From Photobacterium sp. OFAV2-7 (lineage in GTDB: Bacteria; Pseudomonadota; Gammaproteobacteria; Enterobacterales; Vibrionaceae): a DNA stretch of 54,252 bases. The translations under genes were made by a program, and so were the position numbers. Positions 1 to 9,884 of the stretch are shown here, piece after piece. Every line of letters starts with the position of its first letter. Positions within the stretch are counted from its first letter, which is position 1. The stretch is taken from contig NZ_JAKRFQ010000005.1 in assembly GCF_022347985.1 (NCBI RefSeq), forward strand, positions 1 to 54,252, given 5' to 3'. The notes under the pieces were generated by a model. That model saw only the letters and a program-made list of their open reading frames with translations. It was not told the origin of the DNA and searched no databases.

Positions 1-249
1 AAAAGTATCAACCAGGTAGGTCTTGCCCCGTCCGACACCGCCCCAGAAATAAATCCCCTTCACCGGGGTAATAGGTGCTTGCGGCTCACGCTTCAATAAC
101 CGTTGCAGCAAAGAGGTTTTCACTTCCGGCTTAGGGGCCAGCATTCGGTGGTAGAGCGCTTCGAGGTAAGAGACCGCCATGGCTTGCGCCTGATCGGCGA
201 TAAAGTCAGGCTGCTGAAGATCGCGTTGATATTGTTGTTGTGGAGTCAT
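1..249 (-). CDS. zapE: ZapE (AFG1-like) cell-division ATPase, N-terminal part
   Basis: Only the first 83 codons are inside the window; the rest lies beyond base 1. The reading frame starts at the ATG ending at 249 (MTPQQQYQRDL...) and reaches a P-loop, GGVGRGKTYLVD, at about residues 69-80. That motif in this position is typical of the AFG1/ZapE family. ZapE is known from E. coli as an ATPase that acts at the Z-ring during constriction, especially under low oxygen or heat stress. The gene diverges from zapG, another division-associated gene, as in many gammaproteobacteria. Assignment is good; nothing can be said about the ATPase sensor or C-terminal regions. Confidence 0.85.
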   Translation of the reverse strand, partial: MTPQQQYQRDLQQPDFIADQAQAMAVSYLEALYHRMLAPKPEVKTSLLQRLLKREPQAPITPVKGIYFWGGVGRGKTYLVDTF

Positions 250-314
250 CCTTTACTGTTGCCCAATTCATCCCATCTTTGGCATCAGATAGTACCATGG
301 CAACGTTTGTGCAT

Positions 315-329
315 GTATAGTAACTATAC
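315..329. promoter_or_regulatory. 15-bp perfect palindrome in the zapE/zapG divergent region
   Basis: GTATAGTAACTATAC is a perfect 7+1+7 inverted repeat in the 238-bp noncoding gap between zapE and zapG, 66 bp upstream of the zapE start. Its symmetry suits a dimeric repressor, but no family consensus was recognised. A second, weaker repeat (GCATGCC at 403-409 and GGCATGC at 420-426) follows toward zapG. The rest of the gap shows no other clear structure. Confidence 0.35.
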
Positions 330-487
330 GAAACAAATTTGTTGGCGGGTATTCAGCGCCAATTAAACAAACTGGGTTACAAAAGAGAGACCACAGGCCT
401 GAGCATGCCATAACCAAGCGGCATGCCGCCACACTGTCTTTGACCGACACAAACAACTTGGTATTCATAAAGTCACAAGGAGTTTTC

Positions 488-907
488 ATGGCTTGGATCT
501 ATGCGCTACTCATTTTTGCCGCAGGTGCAATTGTAGGGGCCTTTGCTGCCCGCCTCGGTAACAAGAGTCTCAAACAACAAAAAGAGCTAAAGAAAGACCT
601 GGATAAGTCAAAATACGAGCTGGAACAGTACCGTCAGGAACTTGTTGACCATTTCGCCTGTAGCTCGGAGCTACTCGATAACATTGCCAAAGACTACAGC
701 AAGCTCTATGAGCACATGGCAAAAACGTCCAGCGAGCTAATGCCGAACCTGCCGGATCAGGACAACCCGTTCGCGCGCCGGATCAGTACGCTGGAAGCCG
801 TCACAGATACTGGTGACATCCAGGATCAGCCACGCGATTACGCCAACGGCGCAACAGGGCTGCTAAAGGACGAACCAGAAAAAGTCGAAGAGCCAAAAGC
901 GAGCTAA
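488..907 (+). CDS. zapG: ZapG/YhcB (DUF1043) inner-membrane division protein
   Basis: Encodes 139 residues. The start ATG at 488 follows a strong ribosome site (AAGGAG at 477-482) and gives an N-terminal membrane segment of about residues 3-20 (WIYALLIFAAGAIVGAFAAR), then a charged, coiled-coil-like stretch (about 25-100) rich in Lys, Glu and Gln, then an acidic tail. This is the YhcB/DUF1043 plan: a single-pass inner-membrane protein linked to the division and elongation machinery and to envelope balance in E. coli. The longer upstream reading frame from 440 lacks a ribosome site and is rejected as the start. It precedes degQ, as is common in this group. Confidence 0.88.
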   Translation: MAWIYALLIFAAGAIVGAFAARLGNKSLKQQKELKKDLDKSKYELEQYRQELVDHFACSSELLDNIAKDYSKLYEHMAKTSSELMPNLPDQDNPFARRISTLEAVTDTGDIQDQPRDYANGATGLLKDEPEKVEEPKAS

Positions 908-918
908 TTCTTTTTTCT

Positions 919-946
919 GGAACTAAACCCCGGTTTTCAAGTCAGA
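919..946 (+). promoter_or_regulatory. Candidate sigma-E (RpoE) promoter of degQ
   Basis: GGAACTA at 919-925 is followed after 15 bp by GTCAGA at 941-946. The E. coli sigma-E consensus is a GGAACTT-type -35, about 15-16 bp, and a GTCTGA/GTCAAA-type -10, so both elements and the spacing fit. Transcription would start near 952 and leave a leader of about 90 nt before the degQ ATG. Membership of periplasmic HtrA proteases in the sigma-E regulon is established for degP; for this gene it is inference. Confidence 0.55.
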
Positions 947-1040
947 GCTAATACCGCTTTCCAACATTGGTTATTGATTCTTAGGTGTTTATAACTGCAA
1001 TGGAATGGTACTACTACTTGTAAACCGGAGTTTAGTAATA

Positions 1041-2408
1041 ATGAAAAAACCTTTGCTTGTATTCAGTGCACTGGCACTCGGCATCAGTTCTGTTATTACC
1101 CCAATCACGGCAACTGCTGCATTACCTCTATCAACGAATAGCCAACAGCTACCTAGCCTCGCGCCGATGCTAGAACAAGTCACCCCGGCAGTTGTCAGTA
1201 TTGCCGTCGAGGGCAAGCAGGTTTCCAGGCAACGTCTTCCTGAGACCTTCCGCTTTTTCTTTGGCCCTGAATTTCCAGAAGAACAACTGCGTGAGCGCCC
1301 ATTCCGCGGGCTGGGTTCCGGTGTGATCGTCGATGCGGACAAGGGCTACATTGTTACCAACCACCATGTCATCAACGGTGCCGATAAGATCATGGTTCAG
1401 CTCCATGACGGCAGAGAGCTTTCGGCCGAGCTGATCGGCAGCGACGAGATGTCCGATATCGCACTGCTCAAACTCGACAAGACCAAAAACCTGACTGCAA
1501 TCAGCCTGGCTGACTCCGACAACCTGCGGGTAGGTGATTTCGCGGTTGCCATCGGTAACCCGTTCGGACTGGGCCAAACCGTCACCTCGGGCATTATTTC
1601 CGCCCTTGGCCGCAGCGGACTCAATATCGAAAACTTCGAGAACTTCATTCAGACCGATGCAGCAATCAACAGCGGTAACTCGGGTGGTGCACTGGTTAAC
1701 CTCAACGGTGAGCTGGTCGGTATCAATACCGCCATTCTGGGTCCTAACGGCGGTAATGTCGGCATCGGCTTTGCCATCCCGGTCAATATGGTGAAAAACC
1801 TGACCGAGCAAATCATCGAGTTCGGTGAGGTTAAACGAGGTATCCTGGGTGTTCAGGGCGGCGAGCTAACCTCCGAGCTGGCAGAAGCCTTCGGCTATGA
1901 AACCAACCATGGTGCCTTCATCAACCAAGTCATGCCTGACTCCGCGGCAGAAAAGGCCGGGCTGAAAGCCGGGGACATCATTGTCTCGGTTAACGGCAAG
2001 CAAATCCGTACCTTCGGTGAGCTCCGCGCTAAAATCGCCACACTGGGTGCAGGCAAGAAAACAACCTTGGGTATCGTACGCGACGGCAAAGAACAAACCG
2101 TATCGGTGGTCCTGCAGGAAGCTAGCCAGAGCAAGGTCAAGGCTGAAAACCTCCACTCCGGTCTGGCCGGCGCTGAATTTGCCAATACAACCGCCAATGA
2201 CGGCGTCAAAGGCGTGAAGGTCACCAGCATTGACGAGAAATCCCTGGCAGCACGTTACGGCCTTCAGAAGGATGACATCATCCTAGGCCTCAACCGCCAG
2301 CCAATTCGCAACCTTGGTGAGCTTCGCAAGGCACTGGAGCAAGAGCCGAATGTATTGGCGCTCGAAGTGAAGCGTGACAACAATATCCTGTACCTAATCA
2401 TCCGCTAA
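1041..2408 (+). CDS. degQ: Periplasmic serine protease/chaperone DegQ (HtrA family)
   Basis: Encodes 455 residues, the same length as E. coli DegQ. The ATG at 1041 gives a signal peptide (MKKPLLVFSALALGISSV..., cleavage probably near residue 27). The trypsin-like domain has the triad His109 (TNHHV), Asp139 (SDIAL) and Ser214 (GNSGGAL). Two PDZ domains follow, at about 270-355 and 370-455, which separates it from the one-PDZ DegS next door. It degrades or refolds misfolded periplasmic proteins. No separate degP is seen in the window, so this protein may cover both the DegP and DegQ roles, as in other Vibrionaceae; the sigma-E-like promoter upstream supports a stress role. Confidence 0.93.
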   Translation: MKKPLLVFSALALGISSVITPITATAALPLSTNSQQLPSLAPMLEQVTPAVVSIAVEGKQVSRQRLPETFRFFFGPEFPEEQLRERPFRGLGSGVIVDADKGYIVTNHHVINGADKIMVQLHDGRELSAELIGSDEMSDIALLKLDKTKNLTAISLADSDNLRVGDFAVAIGNPFGLGQTVTSGIISALGRSGLNIENFENFIQTDAAINSGNSGGALVNLNGELVGINTAILGPNGGNVGIGFAIPVNMVKNLTEQIIEFGEVKRGILGVQGGELTSELAEAFGYETNHGAFINQVMPDSAAEKAGLKAGDIIVSVNGKQIRTFGELRAKIATLGAGKKTTLGIVRDGKEQTVSVVLQEASQSKVKAENLHSGLAGAEFANTTANDGVKGVKVTSIDEKSLAARYGLQKDDIILGLNRQPIRNLGELRKALEQEPNVLALEVKRDNNILYLIIR

Positions 2409-2416
2409 CGCCGTAT

Positions 2417-2438
2417 ATCGGGCCAGCAATGGCCCGAT
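2417..2438 (+). terminator. Hairpin terminator after degQ
   Basis: ATCGGGCCA (2417-2425) pairs with TGGCCCGAT (2430-2438) around a GCAA loop, starting 9 bp after the degQ stop. The stem is strong and GC-rich, but the following run is only TTT, so termination may be partial, allowing some read-through to degS. Confidence 0.6.
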
Positions 2439-2615
2439 TTCCCGCCCTATCGCCTCACAATATATCCTCTGTATGAAACAACTATTCCCAACACTACTTC
2501 CCTTTGAAAAGAAATACCATCACAGTACAACATTGCCAGTACCGCCGTCTAAGTGCCTGGTAGGGTTTGGTATCTAGTCGTTGTAGTGATATCCTCGTGC
2601 GAATAATTCATAGAA

Positions 2616-2630
2616 TGCACGCTTCGTGCA
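2616..2630. repeat. Short perfect hairpin upstream of degS
   Basis: TGCACG CTT CGTGCA forms a 6-bp perfect inverted repeat 32 bp before the degS ATG, just upstream of its ribosome site (GGGGAG, 2651-2656). It could be a leader hairpin or a small operator. The remaining degQ-degS gap (2439-2615) shows no clear element. Confidence 0.3.
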
Positions 2631-2661
2631 CAGGCGCTATTTTCATTTCAGGGGAGCAAGC

Positions 2662-3729
2662 ATGCTGGCTTTTATTCGTCGGTCCATTTTACTTGGCGTC
2701 GTGACAGCTATTGCCTTACTCGTTGTTTTCCCTGAACTTCGTACCCAGATGATCCAGCCGCCGGTATCACTGGCCCCAGCTCCGACTGATCAGATCCAGC
2801 TGTCCTATAACTTTGCGGTTCGCCGGGCTTCCCCTGCCGTCGTCAATATCTATAACCGCCGCTACAATGCAGAGGACCGACTCAAGCTGAGCACCCAGGG
2901 ACTGGGCTCGGGCGTGATCATGAGCGACAAGGGATACATAGTAACCAACTATCATGTTGTAGCCGAAGCCGATCAGGTTATTGCCGCCCTGCAGGACGGC
3001 CGCATTTTTACCGCCCAGCTCATCGGTAAAGATCAGCGAACTGATCTGGCCGTGTTGAAAATCCAGGCTGAAAACCTGCCGGTTATTCCGCTGAGCCCGG
3101 ATTACAAGCCCGCTGTCGGGGATGTCGTGCTGGCCATTGGTAACCCGTACAACCTGGGCCAGACGACGACCTATGGGATCATTTCTGCTACTGGCCGCGC
3201 TGGCATGAGTTTCTACGGCCGCCAGGATTTTCTCCAGACCGATGCCGCAATCAACGAGGGCAACTCCGGCGGAGCACTGGTCAATACCCGTGGCGAGCTG
3301 GTCGGCATCAATACCGCCTCTTTCCAGCAGGCAACGGATATCGAAACCTACGGCATCTCCTTTGCGATCCCTTACGAGCTGACCCAGAAGATCATGAACA
3401 AGCTGATCGCCGACGGCCGGGTGATCCGCGGCTATATCGGCATTGAAGCCAGGGATATCAATCCGGTGATGGCTCGCCTGTACGATGCCGATCAGGTCAG
3501 CGGGATCATTGTTATGGGGATGGATCCGAATGGCCCGGCAGCCAAGGCCGGATTCAAAGTGCAGGATATTCTGATCGAGATTGACGGCAAGAAGGTAACT
3601 GACCGGCGCAATGTTCTGGATATTGTGACCGAACTTCGCCCAGGCAATGCCGTCGAGATGAAAGTACTGCGAAACGGTGCGCCAATAACGCTGTCTGTCA
3701 TGATTGCCGATGAGCCCAACCAGTACTAG
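2662..3729 (+). CDS. degS: Site-1 protease DegS, sensor for the sigma-E response
   Basis: Encodes 355 residues, matching E. coli DegS. The ATG at 2662 follows GGGGAG; an upstream in-frame start at 2626 is not supported. A single N-terminal membrane anchor (about 8-24) is followed by a protease domain with His98 (TNYHV), Asp128 (RTDLAV) and Ser202 (GNSGGAL), then one PDZ domain (about 260-350). DegS senses unfolded outer-membrane porin tails through its PDZ domain and makes the first cut in anti-sigma factor RseA. Its pairing with degQ is conserved in gammaproteobacteria. With the sigma-E-like promoter before degQ it suggests a local sensor and effector pair. Confidence 0.93.
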   Translation: MLAFIRRSILLGVVTAIALLVVFPELRTQMIQPPVSLAPAPTDQIQLSYNFAVRRASPAVVNIYNRRYNAEDRLKLSTQGLGSGVIMSDKGYIVTNYHVVAEADQVIAALQDGRIFTAQLIGKDQRTDLAVLKIQAENLPVIPLSPDYKPAVGDVVLAIGNPYNLGQTTTYGIISATGRAGMSFYGRQDFLQTDAAINEGNSGGALVNTRGELVGINTASFQQATDIETYGISFAIPYELTQKIMNKLIADGRVIRGYIGIEARDINPVMARLYDADQVSGIIVMGMDPNGPAAKAGFKVQDILIEIDGKKVTDRRNVLDIVTELRPGNAVEMKVLRNGAPITLSVMIADEPNQY

Positions 3730-3756
3730 TTATTCTCACAACGAGTTACGGACAAC

Positions 3757-3785
3757 AAAAAAAACCTCGCAATGCGAGGCTTTCT
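3757..3785. terminator. Bidirectional terminator between degS and murA
   Basis: CCTCGC (3765-3770) pairs with GCGAGG (3774-3779) around AAT, with an A tract on the left (3757-3764) and CTTTCTT on the right. It can end both degS on the plus strand and the mla-murA operon on the minus strand, whose genes converge here. Confidence 0.8.
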
Positions 3786-3810
3786 TCCAGCAATTAAACG
3801 CTAGCAAACT

Positions 3811-5335
<1,525 letters not shown>

Positions 5336-5354
5336 AAGCTATCCTCTCTGCCAC

Positions 5355-5666
5355 TTAGTCAATACAAGCAGCTAACATTGATTCGACATGGCTCAAGCGA
5401 AGCAAGGTAACCAGCTGTTCCGGCACGTTCAATAACGTCAGTTCACTGCCATTACTGCTGAGCTGTTGATATACATGAAGCAACATCACCATGCCCGCCG
5501 AGTCTACCCGCGATAAAGCAGCAAGATCGAGCTTTACCCTGGCATCCTGTGGCATCCATTCATGTCTTTGCTGCCAAAAGGCTGGAACTGTGTCACGTTC
5601 CAGTGCCCCTGACAAGCAATAATACCCATTTTCCTGAGCTCGCCACTCAATCTTAGGCTTACTCAT
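5355..5666 (-). CDS. mlaB: MlaB, STAS-domain component of the Mla lipid transporter
   Basis: Encodes 103 residues starting at the ATG ending at 5666 (MSKPKIEWRAQENG), after a GAGGAC ribosome site inside the mlaC end; the first 8 bases overlap mlaC. The sequence LDLAALSRVDSAGMVMLLH contains the STAS phosphorylation-type loop (DSAG). MlaB is a cytoplasmic subunit that binds MlaF and is needed for assembly and ATPase activity of the MlaFEDB complex. A longer frame reaching 5702 lies within mlaC and is not the start. Confidence 0.88.
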   Translation of the reverse strand: MSKPKIEWRAQENGYYCLSGALERDTVPAFWQQRHEWMPQDARVKLDLAALSRVDSAGMVMLLHVYQQLSSNGSELTLLNVPEQLVTLLRLSHVESMLAACID

Positions 5667-6303
5667 TGTTTTTGTCCTCACGGCGTATTGGTTTCGCCGC
5701 AAGTTCTTTCAAGTTCGCTGTTACTGCATCAATCCCTTCGCTACGTAGCTGACCGCTCCATTCACTCTGTTTGGTCGAGATCATGCTGACGCCTTCGGCC
5801 ACCATATCGTAACCCTGCCACTCGTTGGTCTTCTTGTTCTTGCGCAGCTTGAAGTCCAGACGGATCGGCGGGCGCTTGGTATCAAGAATGTCGACCCGAA
5901 CCGACACGATTTTGCGACTGGCCGGCACCGACTTCGGTGACTCTATCTTGATATCCTGATCGGTATACTGAGTCAGCACTTGGGCGTAGGACGCAACCAG
6001 ATAATTGGTAAACGCGCTGACAAAGTTGTTTCGTTGCTCTGCTGTCGTTTTTTTCAGCTGTGGTCCCAGCACTTTATAGGCCGCATAGCGGGTATTGATA
6101 TACGGCAGCAGTTCCTGCCGGACAATACTGCGCAGCAATTCCGGGTTGCGCTGGATCTGATTCTTTTCCGCTTTCAGGCGATCAAACGTATTCTGGGAGA
6201 CCGTCTGCATCATCAGATAAGGATCCGTTCGATTTACCGTATCAGCCTGGGCAACCAGTGGAAGCGATAGCAGCATTACCAATATATATCGAAAGAGTTT
6301 CAT
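5659..6303 (-). CDS. mlaC: MlaC, periplasmic phospholipid carrier
   Basis: Encodes 214 residues from the second of two adjacent ATGs, which is better spaced from AGGGGAT. A signal peptide (MKLFRYILVMLLSLPLVAQA) precedes the mature Tol-Tol-Ttg2 family domain, with typical segments such as LLPYINTRYAAYKVLG and the C-terminal WQGYDMVAEGVSMI. MlaC shuttles phospholipid between the outer-membrane MlaA-porin complex and the inner-membrane MlaFEDB complex. mlaA is not in this window, as expected, since it is usually elsewhere. Confidence 0.92.
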   Translation of the reverse strand: MKLFRYILVMLLSLPLVAQADTVNRTDPYLMMQTVSQNTFDRLKAEKNQIQRNPELLRSIVRQELLPYINTRYAAYKVLGPQLKKTTAEQRNNFVSAFTNYLVASYAQVLTQYTDQDIKIESPKSVPASRKIVSVRVDILDTKRPPIRLDFKLRKNKKTNEWQGYDMVAEGVSMISTKQSEWSGQLRSEGIDAVTANLKELAAKPIRREDKNNE

Positions 6304-6314
6304 CATATCCCCTA

Positions 6315-6791
6315 TTAATTACTGTCACCGCCGATGCTGTACAGCACCTGGCCAATCATATCTTCCAGAACCAATGCCGACTTGGTGTCTTCGATCAAGT
6401 CACCGTCGCCGAGCATATCGATATCTTCGTCAATAAACCCAGGCTCAATGCCCAGATATTGCTCGCCCAGCAGCCCTGATGTAAGGATGGCAGCCGAACT
6501 GGTTTCTGGAAAGTAACCGTACTTTTTCTCGATAGACAGCGTGACGACCGGAACATAGCTTTCCGTATCTAGCGTAATATCGGTGATCTTGCCGACGGTC
6601 ACGCCACCGACTTTGATCGGCGAGCGAACTTTCAAGCCGCCGATATTATCGAAATGCGCTTGCAGGGTATAAGACTCATTGCCGCCGATGTTCTGCACAT
6701 CCGCTACTTTGAACACCAATACCAACAAGGCAGCAAATCCGGCCAGTACAAAGCTACCAACCCACAATTCTAATTTTTTTATCTGTTGCAT
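6315..6791 (-). CDS. mlaD: MlaD, membrane-anchored MCE substrate-binding protein
   Basis: Encodes 158 residues: a short cytoplasmic start (MQQIKKLEL), one membrane helix (about 9-28), then an MCE domain with the characteristic FDNIGGLKVRSPIKVGGV and the loop region SGLLGEQYLGIEPG. In the family, MlaD forms a hexameric ring with a hydrophobic pore on the periplasmic face of the MlaE dimer and hands lipid to or from MlaC. The ribosome site GGGAA precedes the ATG, and the gene is 33 bp downstream of mlaE. Confidence 0.93.
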   Translation of the reverse strand: MQQIKKLELWVGSFVLAGFAALLVLVFKVADVQNIGGNESYTLQAHFDNIGGLKVRSPIKVGGVTVGKITDITLDTESYVPVVTLSIEKKYGYFPETSSAAILTSGLLGEQYLGIEPGFIDEDIDMLGDGDLIEDTKSALVLEDMIGQVLYSIGGDSN

Positions 6792-6824
6792 CCGTTTATT
6801 CCCAACGTTCCGCTGATCGCTTGC

Positions 6825-7607
6825 TTAATTGCCAAACATCAATGCTGTCAGCACAAAATCCAATCCCAATACCGCCAGTGACGAGTTCACCACCGTGCGT
6901 GTTGTTGCCCGGCTGATCCCTTCCGATGTCGGTATCGCATCATAACCATTGAACACCGCAATCCAGGTCACCGTGATCGCAAACACGACTGACTTGATGA
7001 TACTGTTGCCAATGTCATAGCCTAACTCGACCGATGACTGCATCACCGACCAGAAACTACCGTGATCGATACCCTTCCAGTCCACACCAACCAGCTGCCC
7101 GCCCCAGATACCCACGGCACAAAATAGCAGCGACAACAGCGGCATCGAAATCACACCGGCCCAGAAGCGAGGGGCAATCACCCGGCGTAACGGATCCACG
7201 GCCATCATTTCCATGCTCGATAGCTGCTCGGTTGCCTTCATCAAACCAATCTCAGCCGTCAGTGCCGAACCGGCCCGGCCGGCGAACAACAGTGCCGTTA
7301 CCACTGGCCCCAGCTCGCGCAGCAGCGACAGGGCGACCATTTGTCCCAGGCTCGTTTCGGCACCGAAGTCAATCAGCACAATGTAGCCCTGCAGGCTCAG
7401 TACCATGCCGATAAACAGGCCGGACACCAAAATAATGGCAACCGACAGTACCCCGACCGAATACAGCTGCTTAATCAGCAGCGGCAGCATTTTCCTCGGC
7501 TGTGGCTTGCTGACCAAGGCCCCGTACAGCAACAAACTCGCACGCCCGACAGCCTGACATTTATCGATGCCCCGCCGTCCTTGCCGTGCAACAAAATCCG
7601 CTATCAT
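6825..7607 (-). CDS. mlaE: MlaE, permease of the Mla phospholipid ABC transporter
   Basis: Encodes 260 residues, the E. coli length. It has about five membrane segments and the conserved permease core, including [39 protein letters not shown] and the C-terminal [19 protein letters not shown]. It dimerises to form the transmembrane part of MlaFEDB. The N-terminus ([13 protein letters not shown]) is an amphipathic interface helix in the family. The gap to mlaF is about 85 bp, longer than the few bases usual in enterics. Confidence 0.94.
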   Translation of the reverse strand: MIADFVARQGRRGIDKCQAVGRASLLLYGALVSKPQPRKMLPLLIKQLYSVGVLSVAIILVSGLFIGMVLSLQGYIVLIDFGAETSLGQMVALSLLRELGPVVTALLFAGRAGSALTAEIGLMKATEQLSSMEMMAVDPLRRVIAPRFWAGVISMPLLSLLFCAVGIWGGQLVGVDWKGIDHGSFWSVMQSSVELGYDIGNSIIKSVVFAITVTWIAVFNGYDAIPTSEGISRATTRTVVNSSLAVLGLDFVLTALMFGN

Positions 7608-7692
7608 TCTTGATAATTACCTTATTTGTTATGTTATTCCCGTCACGTTCTCACGCATCACGGCCACCAGGTAGCGATGGCACTTTCTCGCT

Positions 7693-8502
7693 TTATTCCG
7701 TCATGCCAAACAGATCTTCGCTCAGAGCCTGAGCCGGGTATTTGAATGGCACAGGCCCGTCGGCATCCCCATCCAGAAATTGTCGGATCTGCGGATCAGG
7801 GTTTGCCCGCAGCTCGTCAGGGGTCCCCTGGCCGATGACTTTGCCTCCCGACAACAGATAGACATGATCGGCAATACTCATCACTTCCGGAACATCATGA
7901 GAGACGATCACCGAGGTGATCCCCAGCGCCTGGTTCAGGCTCCGGATCAGCGTCACCAGCACACCCATGGTGATCGGATCCTGGCCAACAAACGGCTCAT
8001 CATACATGATCAAGTCAGGGTCAAGGGCAATAGCTCGTGCCAATGCCGCCCGGCGCGCCATCCCACCAGACAGCTCATTCGGCATCAGTTGCGCGGCACC
8101 GCGCAGGCCAACGGCCTCAAGTTTGAGCAATACCAGCGTGCGCAATAAATCTTCCGGCAGATCCGTATGTTCCCTTAGCGGAAAGGCAACATTGTCAAAC
8201 ACCGTCATGTCCGTGAACAACGCCCCGGACTGAAATAACATGCTCATCTTATTGCGAGCCTGATACAGTTCGCGGCGGCTCAGCGTCGGTATATTCCAGC
8301 GCTCAAACCACACCTCGCCGCTATCTGGCTGGATCTGTCCGCCGATAAGCCGCAGCAAGGTGGTTTTCCCAATTCCGGACGGCCCCATTATGGCCGTTAC
8401 TTTTCCCTTGGGCACATCCAGAGACACATCATCAAAAATTTTGCGTTCACCACGCGAAAACGTCATATTTTTGATCGAAACGAGTGCTTCAGTCGGTTCC
8501 AT
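7693..8502 (-). CDS. mlaF: MlaF, ATPase of the Mla phospholipid transporter
   Basis: Encodes 269 residues if started at the Met ending at 8502 (MEPTEALVSIKNM), which matches E. coli MlaF in length and has AGG six bases upstream; the ATG at 8508 sits directly on that site. Walker A is GPSGIGKTTLLRLIGG, the signature is LSGGMARRAALARAIALDP and Walker B is LIMYDEPFVGQDP. The Met in LSGGM and the C-terminal tail are typical of MlaF. It powers lipid movement through MlaE. First gene of the mla-murA operon; its promoter must lie in the divergent gap with yrbG. Confidence 0.94.
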   Translation of the reverse strand: MEPTEALVSIKNMTFSRGERKIFDDVSLDVPKGKVTAIMGPSGIGKTTLLRLIGGQIQPDSGEVWFERWNIPTLSRRELYQARNKMSMLFQSGALFTDMTVFDNVAFPLREHTDLPEDLLRTLVLLKLEAVGLRGAAQLMPNELSGGMARRAALARAIALDPDLIMYDEPFVGQDPITMGVLVTLIRSLNQALGITSVIVSHDVPEVMSIADHVYLLSGGKVIGQGTPDELRANPDPQIRQFLDGDADGPVPFKYPAQALSEDLFGMTE

Positions 8503-8904
8503 AGCCATCCTGTCGGCCTATCCGGCCTTAATTCGAAATCCACGTCCCCTGCTTTGGGACAATATGGTTGATATAATTCATGATTTAGACGCCAAGCATC
8601 GATCATAGGTACATTACGCAACCAACTCAAGACGAGAACTGTAAGATCTGTGCAATTTCATTGTCTCGCCCTAAGTTCATAATATGGCGCCCAACATATT
8701 GTTTTTTGCTATTGCTGGCAACTATATAAGACATATTGCGACATTCGCTTACCCGGCTATTTTGGGTGAATAATGGGACAAGGTACGACAAGAACTTCTT
8801 GCTCGGCTCAATTTGTCGCGGCTTTTCCTTTCTTTTTAGTCAACGAACCGTCAAAATTGCCCCCTTAACCTCTTATATAAAGATTGACGAAAAAAGGGAT
8901 AAGA
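8503..8904. promoter_or_regulatory. Divergent mlaF/yrbG promoter region
   Basis: 402 bp of noncoding, AT-rich DNA between two divergent operons. A weak plus-strand promoter is possible for yrbG: TTGTTT at 8699-8704, 18 bp, then TATATA at 8723-8728. The octamer ACATATTG occurs twice (8694-8701 and 8731-8738). A plus-strand frame from 8736 to 9062 overlaps yrbG and looks like chance. No clear mlaF promoter or operator was identified. Confidence 0.35.
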
Positions 8905-9870
8905 ATGCTCGAAGCCATTGTGTTGCTCTGTATCGGTTTGGCTCTACTGGTATGGAGTGCAGACCGACTTGTTTTTGGCGCCGCTGCGTTGGCAAGAAAT
9001 CTCGGTGTAGCACCATTAGTCATAGGGATGACCATTCTTGCAATGGGCTCTTCGGCACCTGAAATGATGGTTTCGGCAACAGCAGCACTTGACGGTAAAA
9101 CCGACACCGCCGTCGGTAATGTGCTGGGATCAAACATTGCCAACATCGCACTTATCCTTGGTCTGACAGCTATTCTTAAGCCACTGGCTATCAGTTCCGG
9201 CATTATCCGTCGCGAGCTTCCTCTGATGATGGTGGTCACTCTATTGGCGGGTGCTTTGCTATGGGACAGCCACCTTGGCTTCATCGAGGGTGTCCTGCTC
9301 GTGGTGCTGTTCGTCATCTTCCTGCTGGTAATGCTAAAAATCAGCCGAAACGCCAAAGACGCCGGTGACCCGCTTGCCGATGAGCAAGAATCAGAAATCC
9401 CGGAAGGCGTCAGCAACAAAGCCGCAATGGTTTGGGTTGCGATCGGCCTAGTACTGCTTCCTTATGCGGCGAGCATGCTGGTCGACTCTGCCGTCACCAT
9501 TGCCAAGTACTTCGGCATGAGCGATCTGGTCATCGGTCTGACCATCATTGCAATCGGCACCAGCCTGCCGGAACTGGCCGCGTCTATCGCCAGCATCTAC
9601 AAAGGCGAGGACGACATGGCCGTCGGTAATATCATCGGCTCCAACGTATTCAATATTCTTGCCGTCATGGGTATCCCGGGGCTGCTCAATCCGTCCGTCC
9701 TCAGTCCGCTGGCGATGGGGCGCGATTTTTACGTCATGCTTGGCGTATCTGTTCTTTTGGTGTTGATGGCATTAGGAAAACGTCGCAGAATCAACCGAGT
9801 GGAAGGCGCTGTGCTGGTTTGTTGCTTTGTCGCCTATCAAGTTTATCTGTTTTATAATCTAGCGGCTTAA
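8905..9870 (+). CDS. yrbG: YrbG, calcium/sodium antiporter (CaCA family)
   Basis: Encodes 321 residues; the ATG at 8905 follows AAAAAGGGA, and a TTG start at 8884 is less likely. The protein has two homologous halves, each with an alpha-repeat: GMTILAMGSSAPEMMVSA at about 42-59 and GLTIIAIGTSLPELAAS at about 211-227, each followed by a VGN(V/I)(L/I)GSN motif. Around ten membrane helices are expected. This is the K+-independent Na+/Ca2+ exchanger family. Its location directly before kdsD is the same as in E. coli, where its physiological role is unclear. Confidence 0.92.
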   Translation: MLEAIVLLCIGLALLVWSADRLVFGAAALARNLGVAPLVIGMTILAMGSSAPEMMVSATAALDGKTDTAVGNVLGSNIANIALILGLTAILKPLAISSGIIRRELPLMMVVTLLAGALLWDSHLGFIEGVLLVVLFVIFLLVMLKISRNAKDAGDPLADEQESEIPEGVSNKAAMVWVAIGLVLLPYAASMLVDSAVTIAKYFGMSDLVIGLTIIAIGTSLPELAASIASIYKGEDDMAVGNIIGSNVFNILAVMGIPGLLNPSVLSPLAMGRDFYVMLGVSVLLVLMALGKRRRINRVEGAVLVCCFVAYQVYLFYNLAA

Positions 9871-9884
9871 CGGAGACCCGAGCT

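Noticed and set aside
1170-1811. Long minus-strand frame opposite degQ
   Set aside because: It is a shadow of the degQ coding strand; the catalytic motifs and the ribosome site support degQ only.
8736-9062. Plus-strand 108-residue frame in the mlaF-yrbG gap
   Set aside because: It runs into yrbG in another frame, has no family resemblance, and no good ribosome site; yrbG starting at 8905 explains the region.
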